Part shown: positions 1-7,545 of the stretch, piece after piece
Position numbering within the stretch: the stretch's first letter is position 1
Layout of the letters: the number at the start of each line of letters is the position of its first letter
Source of the DNA: Antrihabitans auranticaus
GTDB lineage: Bacteria; Actinomycetota; Actinomycetes; Mycobacteriales; Mycobacteriaceae
Direction of reading: 5' to 3'
Assembly (NCBI RefSeq): GCF_016481275.1
Contig: NZ_JAEMNW010000001.1
Span: forward strand, 1,643,450 to 1,707,449
Length of the DNA stretch: 64,000 bases
The notes under the pieces: model-generated
Told to the model about the DNA's origin: nothing
Seen by the model: only the letters and a program-made list of their open reading frames with translations
The model's database searches: none
Translations under genes and position numbers: made by a program

Positions 1-800
1 AGCATCGATCCGCTGATGTAGCCGGAGAGTCCGAACGGAATCACCGTGGTGCGCACCATCTCCCAGCGTGTCGCTCCCAGCGCCAGCGCAGCCTCGATGT
101 TGGCCCGCGGAGTCTGCACGAAGACCTCACGCGTCACCGCTGCGATGATCGGAAGGATCATCACGGCAAGGACGATGCCACCGGTGAAGATCGTTCCGCC
201 CGCCTTGATGTCGGCGGTTCCCGTGGCGAAAAGCGGTATCCACGAGAGGTTTTCGTTCAACCAGAGTGCGATCGGCGAAAGCGCGGGTGCCAGGACGTAA
301 ATGCCCCAGAGGCCGTAGACGATCGAGGGCACCGCTGCCAGCAGGTCGATGACGTATGCGAGCGGTGCGGCAAGGCGCTTCGGGGAGTACTCGGTGAGGA
401 AGATCGCGATACCGAGCGCGATCGGCATCGCAATGATCAGCGCGAGCACCGAGACGAACACGGTGACCTGCAACAGGTCCAGGATGCCGAAGTGCATTGC
501 CGACGTGTCGTCCGTCGACCATGAACCGCGGAAAGTCAGGAAGTTCTCTTCGTTGTTGCGAAGCGAGGGAATCGCGCGCCACAGCAGAAAGAATGCGACA
601 GCGCCGATGAGCGCCACGATGAACACGCCGGAGCCGACAGCGAGACCGGAGAAGATCCGGTCACCGGGTCGTACCACGGCCTTCTTGGACTTGGCCGGCT
701 CCACGCTGGGCTCCTTCGGTTGCTTGACCGGCAGACCCGGCTCGGGCAGCAATTCCGGTGGCTCGTGTTTGGCAAGGGGATGCGGCGGTGCGTCGCTCAT
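1..800 (-). CDS. pstC: Phosphate ABC transporter permease PstC (3' end cut by window edge)
   Basis: Inner-membrane subunit of the high-affinity PstSCAB phosphate importer. Reading the minus strand from the ATG at 800 gives 266 residues without a stop, out of about 330 usual for the family, so the C-terminus lies beyond base 1. A Pro/Lys-rich cytoplasmic N-terminus of about 45 residues is followed by a first membrane helix (GVFIVALIGAVAFFLLW), then the permease core with the motif YVIDLLAAVPSIVYGLWG and the EAA-type loop IEAALALGATRWEMV that contacts the ATPase. It follows pstS at 94 bases and is probably co-transcribed with it, so it should be under PhoP control from the PHO box upstream of pstS. 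Identification is firm. Confidence 0.95.
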   Translation of the reverse strand, partial: MSDAPPHPLAKHEPPELLPEPGLPVKQPKEPSVEPAKSKKAVVRPGDRIFSGLAVGSGVFIVALIGAVAFFLLWRAIPSLRNNEENFLTFRGSWSTDDTSAMHFGILDLLQVTVFVSVLALIIAMPIALGIAIFLTEYSPKRLAAPLAYVIDLLAAVPSIVYGLWGIYVLAPALSPIALWLNENLSWIPLFATGTADIKAGGTIFTGGIVLAVMILPIIAAVTREVFVQTPRANIEAALALGATRWEMVRTTVIPFGLSGYISGSM

Positions 801-841
801 CTTGGTGACTCGCTTAGCTAGTACGGCTGATGGTAAATCCA

Positions 842-876
842 TGCCCGGTCGCGTGTGAAGCTCACGCGACCGGGCA
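842..876 (-). terminator. Intercistronic hairpin between pstS and pstC
   Basis: A perfect inverted repeat, TGCCCGGTCGCGTG at 842-855 and CACGCGACCGGGCA at 863-876, with a 7-base loop, lies in the pstS-pstC gap. It has no following U-tract, so it is more likely a partial terminator or 3' mRNA stabiliser that raises PstS over the permease subunits than a full stop. That role is inferred. Confidence 0.6.
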
Positions 877-893
877 GGACCTCGGTCGCGCTA

Positions 894-1997
894 TCAGGCG
901 ATGGCGTTGATCGCCGTCGTGACGCGTTCCTTGAATGCATCGGGCAGCGGGGCGTAGCCGATTTCGGCGAGACCGCTCTGTCCCTCGTTCACCGCAACCG
1001 TGAGGAAGTTCTTCACGGCGATCGACGTCGCGGCGTCGTAACCCTTCGAGCAGACGATCTCGTAGGTGGCGAGGAGGATCGGGTACGCACCCGCATCCTT
1101 CGTGCCGTAGATCGAGGCGAGGTCGAGGGTGAGGTTGTTGCCCTCACTCTTGAACTTCGCGGTGTCGACCGACTTGGCGGCAGTATCAGCGGTCAGCTCG
1201 ACAGCGCCAGCGCCGTTGTCGACCTGGGCGTAGACCAGGCCGAGGTCGTCGGCGTAGCCCTTTTCGACGTAGGTGATGGAACCGGCGATGTTCTTGACCT
1301 TCTCGGCAACACCGGCCGACTTCTCGGCGCCTTCGCCGACGCCGCCCTTCCAGGTGCCGTCGTGGCCCTTGTCCCAGCTCTGCGGGGCCGCGGTCTCGAG
1401 GTAGCGGCCGAAGTTCTCGCTGGTGCCCGACTTGTCGGAGCGGTATACCGGCGTGATCTTCGTGTCCGGCAACGTCACGCCCGAGTTGAGGGCGGCGATG
1501 GCCGGGTCGTTCCAGGTGCTGATCGCGCCGGTGAAGATCTTGGCGGTCACGTCCGCGTTGAGAACGAGCTTGTCGACGCCGTCGACGTTGTAGGCGAGGG
1601 CGACCGGGCCGAAGACGATCGGCAGGTTCCACGCGTCGTTGCCTGCGCAACGCTCCTTGGCCCGAGCAGCCTCTTCTTCGCTGAGCGCCGAATCGGAGCC
1701 TGCGAAGTCGACGTTGTTCGCGAGGAACTGCTCGCGGCCTGCACCCGAACCGGTCGGGTTGTAGGCGATGGTCTTGCCACTGCACGCGGCTGCATAGGCG
1801 GCGCTGAACTCGTCGAACGCGTTCTTCTGTGCCGACGATCCCTCTGCACTGAGCTTGTCTTTCGCACCGTCGCAGCTGATGCTGCTGGCCGCGTTGGACG
1901 TGCTCGTCTCCTTGGTATCGTCGCTGCCACAACCAGCTGCGGCCAGTGTTGCCACGACCGCCAGACCGATAAGGGCGCTGCTGCGCTTACGGTTCAC
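894..1997 (-). CDS. pstS: Phosphate-binding lipoprotein PstS
   Basis: Periplasm-side phosphate receptor of the Pst importer. The 367-residue product starts at a GTG preceded by a strong GGAGGAA ribosome site 5 bases away. A short basic n-region and hydrophobic segment lead to the lipobox LAAAGC with Cys23 as the lipidated residue, then a Ser/Thr-rich linker. Family motifs include SSAQKNAFDEF near residue 55, the phosphate-binding NPTGSGAGREQF around residue 82, and YRSDKSGTSENF. It is the first gene of the pst unit and lies just after a PHO box. Length and motifs are typical; one of several PstS paralogues is possible elsewhere in the genome. Confidence 0.96.
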   Translation of the reverse strand: MNRKRSSALIGLAVVATLAAAGCGSDDTKETSTSNAASSISCDGAKDKLSAEGSSAQKNAFDEFSAAYAAACSGKTIAYNPTGSGAGREQFLANNVDFAGSDSALSEEEAARAKERCAGNDAWNLPIVFGPVALAYNVDGVDKLVLNADVTAKIFTGAISTWNDPAIAALNSGVTLPDTKITPVYRSDKSGTSENFGRYLETAAPQSWDKGHDGTWKGGVGEGAEKSAGVAEKVKNIAGSITYVEKGYADDLGLVYAQVDNGAGAVELTADTAAKSVDTAKFKSEGNNLTLDLASIYGTKDAGAYPILLATYEIVCSKGYDAATSIAVKNFLTVAVNEGQSGLAEIGYAPLPDAFKERVTTAINAIA

Positions 1998-2144
1998 CTA
2001 ATTCCTCCGGGAATCTCGATCCACCGCGTTCTAGACGGGGCTAGCCCTGCGGCAAATTCGGCGGTGCCGGCCTGTTGCCCGCACCAGGCAGCAGCGCGCT
2101 GCCCAACGAGAAACGTAAAGGCGCGTGGTGGACAAACGGTCCCG

Positions 2145-2166
2145 GTTCGGTGAACGGGGAGTGAAC
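2145..2166 (-). promoter_or_regulatory. PHO box upstream of pstS
   Basis: On the minus strand two adjacent 11-base direct repeats read GTTCACTCCCC and GTTCACCGAAC, followed by a weaker third unit. This is the actinobacterial PhoP box layout (GTTCACC repeats of period 11). It sits about 150 bases upstream of the pstS start, with a possible -10 (TACGTT) downstream at about 2113-2118. It implies PhoRP-dependent induction under phosphate limitation. Confidence 0.75.
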
Positions 2167-2193
2167 AGCCTGGGCGTTATGTCCGGAACTGGT

Positions 2194-3099
2194 TCATACT
2201 GTGACGCTTGTTACGGCGGTGCCGTATGCGACGTCGACGTGGTAACGCGTGAATCCGAGTTTCTCGTACAGCCGCACCGCGGCGGCGTTGTCGGCTTCCG
2301 TGTAGAGCAGCACCGCGTCCAGACCCTTGACCTGCAGATATTCCAGCCCTGCCAGGGTCAGCACGCGGCCGAGGCCGGCGCCCTGAGCCGCCGGATCGAT
2401 AGCCACGACGTAGACCTCGCCGATGGGTTCCGGAGTCTCGGTGTGGACCTTGGTCCAGTGAAAGCCGCGCACCCGATCCTGGTCGTCGACCACGAGGAAG
2501 AGACCCGCCGGATCGAACCACTCCTCGGCCTGCCGGGCGGAAAGGTCCGCCGCGGTCCAGCCCCCCTGTTCCGGATGCCAGGAGAATGCTGCGTTGTTGA
2601 CTCGCAGGATTTCAGCGTCGTCGGCACCCGGTCGGTAGGTCCGCAGTGAAAGCCCATCGGGCACCACGTAACTCGGTACAGGATTATTTGTGAGCGGCCT
2701 GCGCATCTGCAGCAATTCGCGCACGGCAACCAGCTTCAGCCGCGCTGCGACCGCGCGCGCAGGTTCGAGATTGCCGTGCGCCCATACCCTCGTTCCGGCA
2801 CCGCCAGCCGTCAACGCAGCCTGCACGAGGTCGGTGCCGACGCCCTTGCCCCGGTGTTCGGGATCGACGACGACCTCCGCCATCGCAGGGTGTTCGCCGG
2901 TCGCAGCTGAGATTTGGCCGTAGCCGACAACGCGGTCGTCGGTCGTCCGCACCAGGTGGGTGACCGAAGAACCGGACAGCGAGAGCACTGCCTGCTCGGA
3001 AATCGGTGCAGTGCCATCTACTTTCGTGGCCGCATCGACGATCTGCTCGACCCGCGCGATGACGTCGCCGTCGAGCGTGTCGAACCCGCCGGCAGTCAG
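2194..3099 (-). CDS. mshD: Mycothiol synthase (mycothiol acetyltransferase) MshD
   Basis: Transfers acetyl from acetyl-CoA to desacetylmycothiol, the last step of mycothiol synthesis. It has two tandem GNAT domains: the first has the CoA-binding loop [11 protein letters not shown], the second [12 protein letters not shown], and the family stretches LLQMRRPL and [15 protein letters not shown] are intact. Homology to the N-terminus of mycobacterial MshD ([17 protein letters not shown]) extends upstream of the first GTG (2988). Between the in-frame stop at 3142-3144 and that region there is no ATG, GTG or TTG. A CTG at 3099-3097 overlaps the glnR stop as CTGA and gives 301 residues, the expected family length (about 300-315), so I take it as the probable start, translationally coupled to glnR. 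The start is inferred; the function is not in doubt. Confidence 0.9.
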   Translation of the reverse strand: MTAGGFDTLDGDVIARVEQIVDAATKVDGTAPISEQAVLSLSGSSVTHLVRTTDDRVVGYGQISAATGEHPAMAEVVVDPEHRGKGVGTDLVQAALTAGGAGTRVWAHGNLEPARAVAARLKLVAVRELLQMRRPLTNNPVPSYVVPDGLSLRTYRPGADDAEILRVNNAAFSWHPEQGGWTAADLSARQAEEWFDPAGLFLVVDDQDRVRGFHWTKVHTETPEPIGEVYVVAIDPAAQGAGLGRVLTLAGLEYLQVKGLDAVLLYTEADNAAAVRLYEKLGFTRYHVDVAYGTAVTSVTV

Positions 3100-3851
3100 A
3101 GCGCCGACCCGTTCGCCGGGATGTATCCGTCCGCGTCGTCGTCATCCAGATCCTCGACGACCACGTCGGGCTTGCCCGAATTGCGGCTGGGCCGCACAGC
3201 TTTGTAGCCGACGTTGCGGACCGTGCCGATCAGCGATTCGTACTCCGTACCGAGCTTGGCGCGCAGGCGCCGCACGTGCACGTCGACCGTGCGGGTGCCG
3301 CCGAAGAAGTCGTAGCCCCAGACCTCCTGCAGCAGCTGGGCGCGAGTGAAGACGCGGCCCGCGTGCTGGGCGAGATATTTGAGCAGTTCGAACTCTTTGT
3401 ATGTGAGATCGAGTGGACGTCCACGCAGCCGGGCCGTGTAGGTGCCCTCGTCGATGACGAGCTCGCCGAGGGTGATCTTCCCCGACGCCTCCGGGCTTGC
3501 GATCCCGCCGTTGCGGCCCACGAGCAGCCGCAGCCGCGCATCCAACTCCGCGGGGCCGGTGTTCGGCAAAAGGATGTCGTCGAGACCCCAGTCGGCGTTC
3601 ACAGCTACCAGACCGCCTTCGGTCAGCACCGCGACCACCGGTATGGACGAGCCTGTGGTTCCGAGCAGTCGACACAGTCCGCGGGCCGCCGCAAGGTCGG
3701 TGCGGGCATCGACGACTGCGATATCTGCGTTACCGGCCTCGAGTAGCGACGAAACCTCGGTCGGCGCAGGCCGCACAGTGTGAGCCAAGAGCGCCAAAGA
3801 CGGTAGAACCGCCTCGGGATTGGGGTCGGACGTCAAAAGGAGCAGCTCCAC
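3096..3851 (-). CDS. glnR: OmpR-family nitrogen regulator GlnR
   Basis: Global transcription regulator of nitrogen assimilation in actinobacteria. The 251-residue protein has an atypical receiver domain (residues 1-120; the [20 protein letters not shown] start is characteristic of GlnR) and a winged-helix DNA-binding domain (about 130-225) with [35 protein letters not shown] and [10 protein letters not shown]. The C-tail is acidic (DLDDDDADG). The GTG start at 3851 has GGGAGGG four bases upstream. No cognate histidine kinase is adjacent, as is usual for GlnR. It lies next to mshD, matching mycobacterial Rv0818-Rv0819, and is divergent from the lmeA-like gene. Confidence 0.93.
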   Translation of the reverse strand: MELLLLTSDPNPEAVLPSLALLAHTVRPAPTEVSSLLEAGNADIAVVDARTDLAAARGLCRLLGTTGSSIPVVAVLTEGGLVAVNADWGLDDILLPNTGPAELDARLRLLVGRNGGIASPEASGKITLGELVIDEGTYTARLRGRPLDLTYKEFELLKYLAQHAGRVFTRAQLLQEVWGYDFFGGTRTVDVHVRRLRAKLGTEYESLIGTVRNVGYKAVRPSRNSGKPDVVVEDLDDDDADGYIPANGSAL

Positions 3852-4014
3852 GGGACCCTCCCATCACGCCGTCGCAAATTGTCCACGTGCTGCACACGAC
3901 GATGTGACAGGCACTTGTACTTTGGGTGACAGACTAGCTTGTCAGCACGGCAAACCTACTGCACACGGGCACACGTCGTCAGGAACGGCGGCGCTGATCA
4001 GTCACAATGGGCTG

Positions 4015-4788
4015 ATGCGCAAACTCATCATCGGTCTCGTATGCCTCGTCGGCCTCGCGGTCGTCGTGGACTTCGGAGCAGCGGCATATGCCGAATATCG
4101 GGTTTCGCGCGCGATCCGCGAAGGTGCCGGGCTGAACTCCGACCCCGAGGTGACGATTCACGGTTTTCCGTTTCTCTCCCACGCCCTCAACGGCAAGTAC
4201 GACAGCGTGGAATTGAGCGCGCGCGGCGTCCGGGCCGACCTCATCGGCCAAACGACGATCGAAGCGACGCTGACCGGAGTCTCCGTACCTATGAGCGACC
4301 TGATCGACGGCAACCTGAACATGGTTCCCGTGGATCGTGTGGACGGCCGGATCCGCATCGATGCAACCGAGCTCGGACAGGCATTCAATATTCCTGACCT
4401 GCAGGTTTCTGCTTCTCCGGCGGACAAATCCGACGGTACGGGCGGATCTGGCGGCACCGGGTTGTGGACCCACGACGGAATCGTCCTGACCGGCACCGTT
4501 CCGGTCGGCCTCGAACAGATGAAGGTCAGCGTCGAAGCCGAAATGATTCTCGAGAAAGAGCAGCTCCGCATCGTCGCTACAGAGTTTTACTTCGGACCGG
4601 GATTGAATTTCAGTGTTCCGGAGTTGGACGTACCAGCGGTGCTCGCACTGTTCAACCAATCGATCGACACGCGGTCACTGCCGTTCGGTGTTTTGCCGAC
4701 GAAGGTGTCGGCGGTTGGTTCCCAGATCGTGATCGAGGGTACGGGTGAGAATGTGACGATCAACTTCGACGACCTGCAGAACTCATGA
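4015..4788 (+). CDS. LmeA-like phospholipid-binding protein (DUF2993)
   Basis: DUF2993 family protein of 257 residues, counterpart of mycobacterial Rv0817c/LmeA, a cell-envelope protein that supports lipomannan elongation. An N-terminal hydrophobic segment (about residues 4-24, LIIGLVCLVGLAVVVDFGAA) is a signal peptide or anchor. Then comes the family signature VTIHGFPFLSHALNGKYDSVELSARGV split over residues about 43-69 and a beta-rich lipid-binding body. The ATG at 4015 was chosen because homology begins here; in-frame upstream sequence has no family features. It shares an ATGA overlap with the thioredoxin gene, so the two are co-translated. The role in lipomannan synthesis is inferred from the family. 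Confidence 0.85.
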   Translation: MRKLIIGLVCLVGLAVVVDFGAAAYAEYRVSRAIREGAGLNSDPEVTIHGFPFLSHALNGKYDSVELSARGVRADLIGQTTIEATLTGVSVPMSDLIDGNLNMVPVDRVDGRIRIDATELGQAFNIPDLQVSASPADKSDGTGGSGGTGLWTHDGIVLTGTVPVGLEQMKVSVEAEMILEKEQLRIVATEFYFGPGLNFSVPELDVPAVLALFNQSIDTRSLPFGVLPTKVSAVGSQIVIEGTGENVTINFDDLQNS

Positions 4789-5216
4789 CGCAGATCACAG
4801 TGTTGTTTGTCGTTCTGCTGCTGGCATCAGCGGTGGGACTTGTATGGAAAAGCAGGTGGGGTCGAGTCCGGACCAGCGGTGACTCCGAGCGCTCGGAGCG
4901 TTCCGAGCTCTTGGCCGCGGTCGGTGTGCAGGCGAGTCGACCGACGATTCTCCACTTCTCGGCCGATTGGTGCGGTCCGTGTGCAGCGGTGCGGCGCGTC
5001 GTCGGGCAGGTGCTGGCCGATCTCGAGCACACGCCGACTGCTCCCGCCGAGATCGAAGTCGATATAGACGAGCACCCCCGCCTCGCGAAGGAGCTCGGCG
5101 TCCTTTCCCTGCCGACGACCTTCATCTTCGACACCGCCGCCACCGAGCGTTTCCGCATCTCCGGCGTTCCCACCTCAGGCGCGCTGCGCAGCGCGCTTGC
5201 GCAGGTCAGCGCCTAA
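4785..5216 (+). CDS. Membrane-anchored thioredoxin-family protein (ThiX-like)
   Basis: 143 residues: an N-terminal transmembrane helix (about 3-20, TVLFVVLLLASAVGLVW), a short charged stretch, then a thioredoxin fold with the redox motif WCGPC and the cis-Pro segment LSLPTTF. It is probably anchored facing the extracytoplasmic side or the membrane surface and exchanges disulfides. It overlaps the DUF2993 gene by 4 bases and precedes the DUF4395-sulfurtransferase-SseC genes, as mycobacterial ThiX (Rv0816c) does, which suggests a link to sulfur or cysteine metabolism. Its partner is unknown. Confidence 0.85.
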   Translation: MTQITVLFVVLLLASAVGLVWKSRWGRVRTSGDSERSERSELLAAVGVQASRPTILHFSADWCGPCAAVRRVVGQVLADLEHTPTAPAEIEVDIDEHPRLAKELGVLSLPTTFIFDTAATERFRISGVPTSGALRSALAQVSA

Positions 5217-5253
5217 ATCGTGCGGTCGTTTGCTGGATATCCCCTGGTCGCGG

Positions 5254-5281
5254 TTCACAATCGCGCAGAAACAGGTAAACT
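5254..5281 (+). promoter_or_regulatory. Promoter for the leaderless Cys-rich leader ORF
   Basis: TTCACA at 5254-5259 and TAAACT at 5276-5281 are separated by 16 bases. The -10 element ends 7 bases before the GTG at 5289, so transcription probably starts on the G of that GTG and the message has no 5' leader. Confidence 0.65.
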
Positions 5282-5288
5282 GCGGGAC

Positions 5289-5375
5289 GTGCAAACCCGC
5301 CGCGAGCTGATGCTCACCCGTCGCCGCACAGTCGACCTGTGCCGCCTCGGCGGTTGTTGTTGCCTCTGCCGCTGA
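5289..5375 (+). CDS. Cys-rich leader peptide, putative cysteine-responsive attenuator
   Basis: A 28-codon ORF starts with GTG and ends LCRLGGCCCLCR-stop, with five Cys codons among the last eleven, three of them consecutive (TGT TGT TGC at 5355-5363). Polycysteine leaderless small ORFs upstream of DUF4395/sulfurtransferase operons are known in mycobacteria as cysteine-responsive attenuators. The layout here is the same: promoter 7 bases upstream, then the DUF4395 gene about 130 bases downstream. Bases 5364-5369 (CTCTGC) could pair with the downstream ribosome site GCAGGAG at 5491-5497, which ribosome stalling at scarce Cys-tRNA would expose. The ORF and its Cys codons are seen directly; the mechanism is inferred. 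Confidence 0.8.
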   Translation: MQTRRELMLTRRRTVDLCRLGGCCCLCR

Positions 5376-5504
5376 ACGCTTCGGCGTCGCATTCCCATCA
5401 CATGAGCTGATTCGGTCAGTCATAAGTGATATCGGTGATCGACTCTGATCGCGTTCCAACGCCACTTCCAGGCCATCCGCAATTCCGCGTGCAGGAGCAT
5501 GACA

Positions 5505-6014
5505 ATGTCCACCACTTCATCCACAACATCGACGGGCAGCTCGTCCACCCCGGCCGCTGCACAGACTCAGGTCGACGTTCGCGGCCCCCGCTTCGTCGCC
5601 TGGATCACCACGGCGGTTCTCGTCGCGGTGCTCATCACCGCATCGTTCTCGCTGGTTGCGGCGGCTGTTCTACTTGCCGCACAGGGTGTCGTATTCGCCC
5701 TCGGCGCGAGCCGCGGTCCGCACCGGAGCCCGTACGGCCTCCTCTACTCCAAGGTCGTCCTGCCGCGGATCTCCGCGCCGACCGAGAAGGAACCCATCGC
5801 GCCCCTGCGCTTCGCGCAGCTCGTGGGATTCCTGTTCGCAGTGTCTGGCGTCGTCTCGTTCGCGCTGGGCGCCGGCCTGGTCGGCACGATCTTCACCGGC
5901 TTCGCCCTTTTCGCAGCGTTCCTGAACGCGGCCTTCGGCTTCTGCCTAGGCTGCCAGATCTACCCACTCGTCGCTTACTTCCGTAATCGATCCAGCCAAC
6001 CGTCAGCCGCCTAA
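5505..6014 (+). CDS. DUF4395 integral membrane protein with CxxC
   Basis: About 169 residues. A Ser/Thr-rich cytoplasmic N-terminus is followed by RGPRFVAWITTAVL and about four hydrophobic helices. The family cysteine pair is in the segment FGFCLGCQIYPL near the C-terminus. Of two close ATGs (5499 and 5505) the second is preferred because AGGAG lies 7 bases before it. DUF4395 proteins are typically encoded next to thiosulfate sulfurtransferases, and a role in sulfur transport or redox is plausible but unproven. The gene is first after the Cys-rich leader and is followed at 52 bases by the sulfurtransferase gene. Confidence 0.85.
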   Translation: MSTTSSTTSTGSSSTPAAAQTQVDVRGPRFVAWITTAVLVAVLITASFSLVAAAVLLAAQGVVFALGASRGPHRSPYGLLYSKVVLPRISAPTEKEPIAPLRFAQLVGFLFAVSGVVSFALGAGLVGTIFTGFALFAAFLNAAFGFCLGCQIYPLVAYFRNRSSQPSAA

Positions 6015-6066
6015 ATATCCGCCAACTACATACTGCTACAACGTAATTCACATCGAAAGGAAACAA

Positions 6067-6900
6067 ATGGCTCGCTCCGACGTCCTAGTCTCCACCGACT
6101 GGGCCGAGCAGAACCTGAACGCCGCCGGGACCGTCTTCGTCGAGGTCGACGAAGACACGTCCGCATACGACGGCGGCCACATCGAGGGTGCTATCAAGCT
6201 CGACTGGAAGAAGGATCTGCAGGATCAGGTCCGCCGCGACTTCGTGAATCGCGAGCAGTTCTCAGACCTGCTCTCGGCGCGCGGCATCAGCAACGAAGAC
6301 CAGGTCGTTCTGTACGGCGGCAACAACAACTGGTTCGCGGCCTACGCCTACTGGTACTTCAAGCTCTACGGCCACGACAACGTCAAGCTTCTCGACGGCG
6401 GCCGCAAGAAGTGGGAACTCGACGGACGCCCCCTCTCGCGTGACGCCGTCACCCGCTCGGCCACGCAGTACAAGGCCGCCGAGCCGGACCTGTCGATCCG
6501 CGCATTCCGCGACGAGGCCGTTGCGGCCATCGGCGTGCAGAACCTGGTCGACGTTCGTTCGCCAGACGAGTTCAGCGGCAAGATCCTCGCACCGGCACAC
6601 CTCCCGCAGGAGCAGAGCCAGCGTCCGGGCCACATCCCCGGCGCACTGAGCGTGCCGTGGAGCAAGGCAGCCAACGAAGACGGCACGTTCAAGTCCGACG
6701 ACGAACTCACCGAGATCTACGGCGAGGCCGGCCTGGACGGATCCAAGGACACCATCGCCTACTGCCGTATCGGCGAGCGTTCCAGCCACACCTGGTTCGT
6801 CCTCAAGGAACTGCTCGGTCACGAGAATGTCAAGAACTACGACGGCAGCTGGACCGAGTACGGCTCGCTCGTCGGTGTACCGATCGAATTGGGAGAGTAA
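6067..6900 (+). CDS. Thiosulfate sulfurtransferase (rhodanese), CysA2/SseA type
   Basis: Two-domain rhodanese of 277 residues; transfers sulfane sulfur from thiosulfate to cyanide or thiol acceptors. The N-terminal inactive domain (about 10-130) has AYDGGHIEGAIKLDW. The C-terminal catalytic domain (about 155-270) has DVRSPDEFSG, GHIPGALSVPW and the active-site loop CRIGERSS with Cys233. A good ribosome site (AAAGGAAA) precedes the ATG. It sits between DUF4395 and SseC, the order seen for Rv0815c. Expression probably follows the Cys attenuator upstream. CysA-type names are used for this family in mycobacteria, although it is not the sulfate-import ATPase. Confidence 0.93.
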   Translation: MARSDVLVSTDWAEQNLNAAGTVFVEVDEDTSAYDGGHIEGAIKLDWKKDLQDQVRRDFVNREQFSDLLSARGISNEDQVVLYGGNNNWFAAYAYWYFKLYGHDNVKLLDGGRKKWELDGRPLSRDAVTRSATQYKAAEPDLSIRAFRDEAVAAIGVQNLVDVRSPDEFSGKILAPAHLPQEQSQRPGHIPGALSVPWSKAANEDGTFKSDDELTEIYGEAGLDGSKDTIAYCRIGERSSHTWFVLKELLGHENVKNYDGSWTEYGSLVGVPIELGE

Positions 6901-6904
6901 GAGT

Positions 6905-7210
6905 ATGTGTGCAGCACCAACGCAGGGCCAGGCCGTCCCGGCCGGCGTCGATGTCGAGAAGGAAACGGTCATCACCGGCAAAGTTGTCGCCGGTGACGGG
7001 CAGCCCGTGGGCGGCGCGTTCGTCCGCCTGCTCGACCGGACCGGTGAGTTCACGGCCGAGGTAGTCGCCTCGGGCACCGGTGACTTCCGTTTCTTCGCGG
7101 CACCGGGCGACTGGACGGTCCGCGCACTTTCGCCTTCGGGCAACGGCGACGCAACCGTGCACCCCGCGGGCAACGGTATTCACAACGTGGACGTCACCGT
7201 CGGCGTCTGA
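6905..7210 (+). CDS. sseC: SseC-family protein (DUF1416)
   Basis: 101 residues beginning MCAAPTQGQAVPAGVD, then a small beta-sandwich with VITGKVVAGDGQPVGGAFVRLLD, GDFRFFAAPGDWTVRAL and a final NVDVTVGV strand. DUF1416/SseC proteins are encoded directly after the CysA2 sulfurtransferase in actinobacteria and are assumed to act in sulfur transfer; no biochemical role is established that I know of. The gap to the preceding stop is 4 bases, so the genes are translationally coupled. A terminator hairpin follows. Confidence 0.85.
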   Translation: MCAAPTQGQAVPAGVDVEKETVITGKVVAGDGQPVGGAFVRLLDRTGEFTAEVVASGTGDFRFFAAPGDWTVRALSPSGNGDATVHPAGNGIHNVDVTVGV

Positions 7211-7224
7211 TCCACCCGCTCAGC

Positions 7225-7260
7225 GGCGCCTCTCGACTCGAGAGGCGCCGTTTGCGTTTG
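7225..7260 (+). terminator. Rho-independent terminator after sseC
   Basis: GGCGCCTCTC at 7225-7234 pairs with GAGAGGCGCC at 7240-7249 across a 5-base loop, followed by GTTTGCGTTTG. A perfect 10-bp GC-rich stem with a T-rich tail, 15 bases after the sseC stop. Confidence 0.85.
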
Positions 7261-7275
7261 TGCAGCACCGCCGCA

Positions 7276-7381
7276 GCGGTGATCACGAGCATCTGGTTCA
7301 CGACACGCCCCATACCCTCGCCGTTCGCTCGTGATCACGCGGGTGTGGGTGTGGCTGGAGCCGTTTGCTCGTGATCACCGC
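7276..7381. repeat. Cluster of GTGATCAC repeats
   Basis: GCGGTGATCACGAGC at 7276-7290 is the exact inverse of GCTCGTGATCACCGC at 7367-7381. A third copy, GCTCGTGATCAC, lies at 7327-7338. The second and third copies sit in 18-base near-identical direct repeats (ccgttYgctcgtgatcac, 7321-7338 and 7361-7378) exactly 40 bases apart. The region has no convincing gene. It could be a protein-binding array for the promoter at 7434 or a small palindromic repeat element. Confidence 0.6.
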
Positions 7382-7433
7382 AGTAGCCGGCGGGTGTGAC
7401 AAACGCCCTTTCGCCCAAGCGAGCACGGCGGTC

Positions 7434-7439
7434 TAAACT
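7434..7439 (+). promoter_or_regulatory. -10 element for the leaderless microprotein gene
   Basis: TAAACT ends 7 bases before the GTG at 7447, the same spacing as at the Cys-rich leader ORF, so the transcript is probably leaderless. No clear -35 was found. Confidence 0.55.
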
Positions 7440-7446
7440 TACCGGC

Positions 7447-7545
7447 GTGGTCCTATTCTTCGAGGTTCTCCTTGGATTGGCGTCGCTGCTGATCACCTGG
7501 TTCGGGCTCTACGTCATCTACCGTCTCGTCACCGACGAGTCGTGA
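7447..7545 (+). CDS. Small membrane protein (32 residues)
   Basis: A 33-codon ORF (GTG to TGA) encoding a single hydrophobic helix, [20 protein letters not shown], ending [10 protein letters not shown]. Its stop overlaps the GTG of the nitrobindin-like gene as GTGA, which indicates translational coupling. A -10 box lies 7 bases upstream of the GTG. No function is known to me. The conserved features (one helix, an aromatic end, a charged TDES tail) and the coupling argue that it is a real gene, not a chance ORF. Confidence 0.65.
   Translation: MVLFFEVLLGLASLLITWFGLYVIYRLVTDES

Noticed and set aside
3820..4014. Upstream extension of the DUF2993 gene frame
   Set aside because: Family homology starts at 4015; the upstream codons cover the glnR promoter region.
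7276..7381. GTGATCAC inverted pair as terminal repeats of an IS or MITE
   Set aside because: No transposase, no target-site duplication and the enclosed segment is only about 75 bases with a third internal copy.
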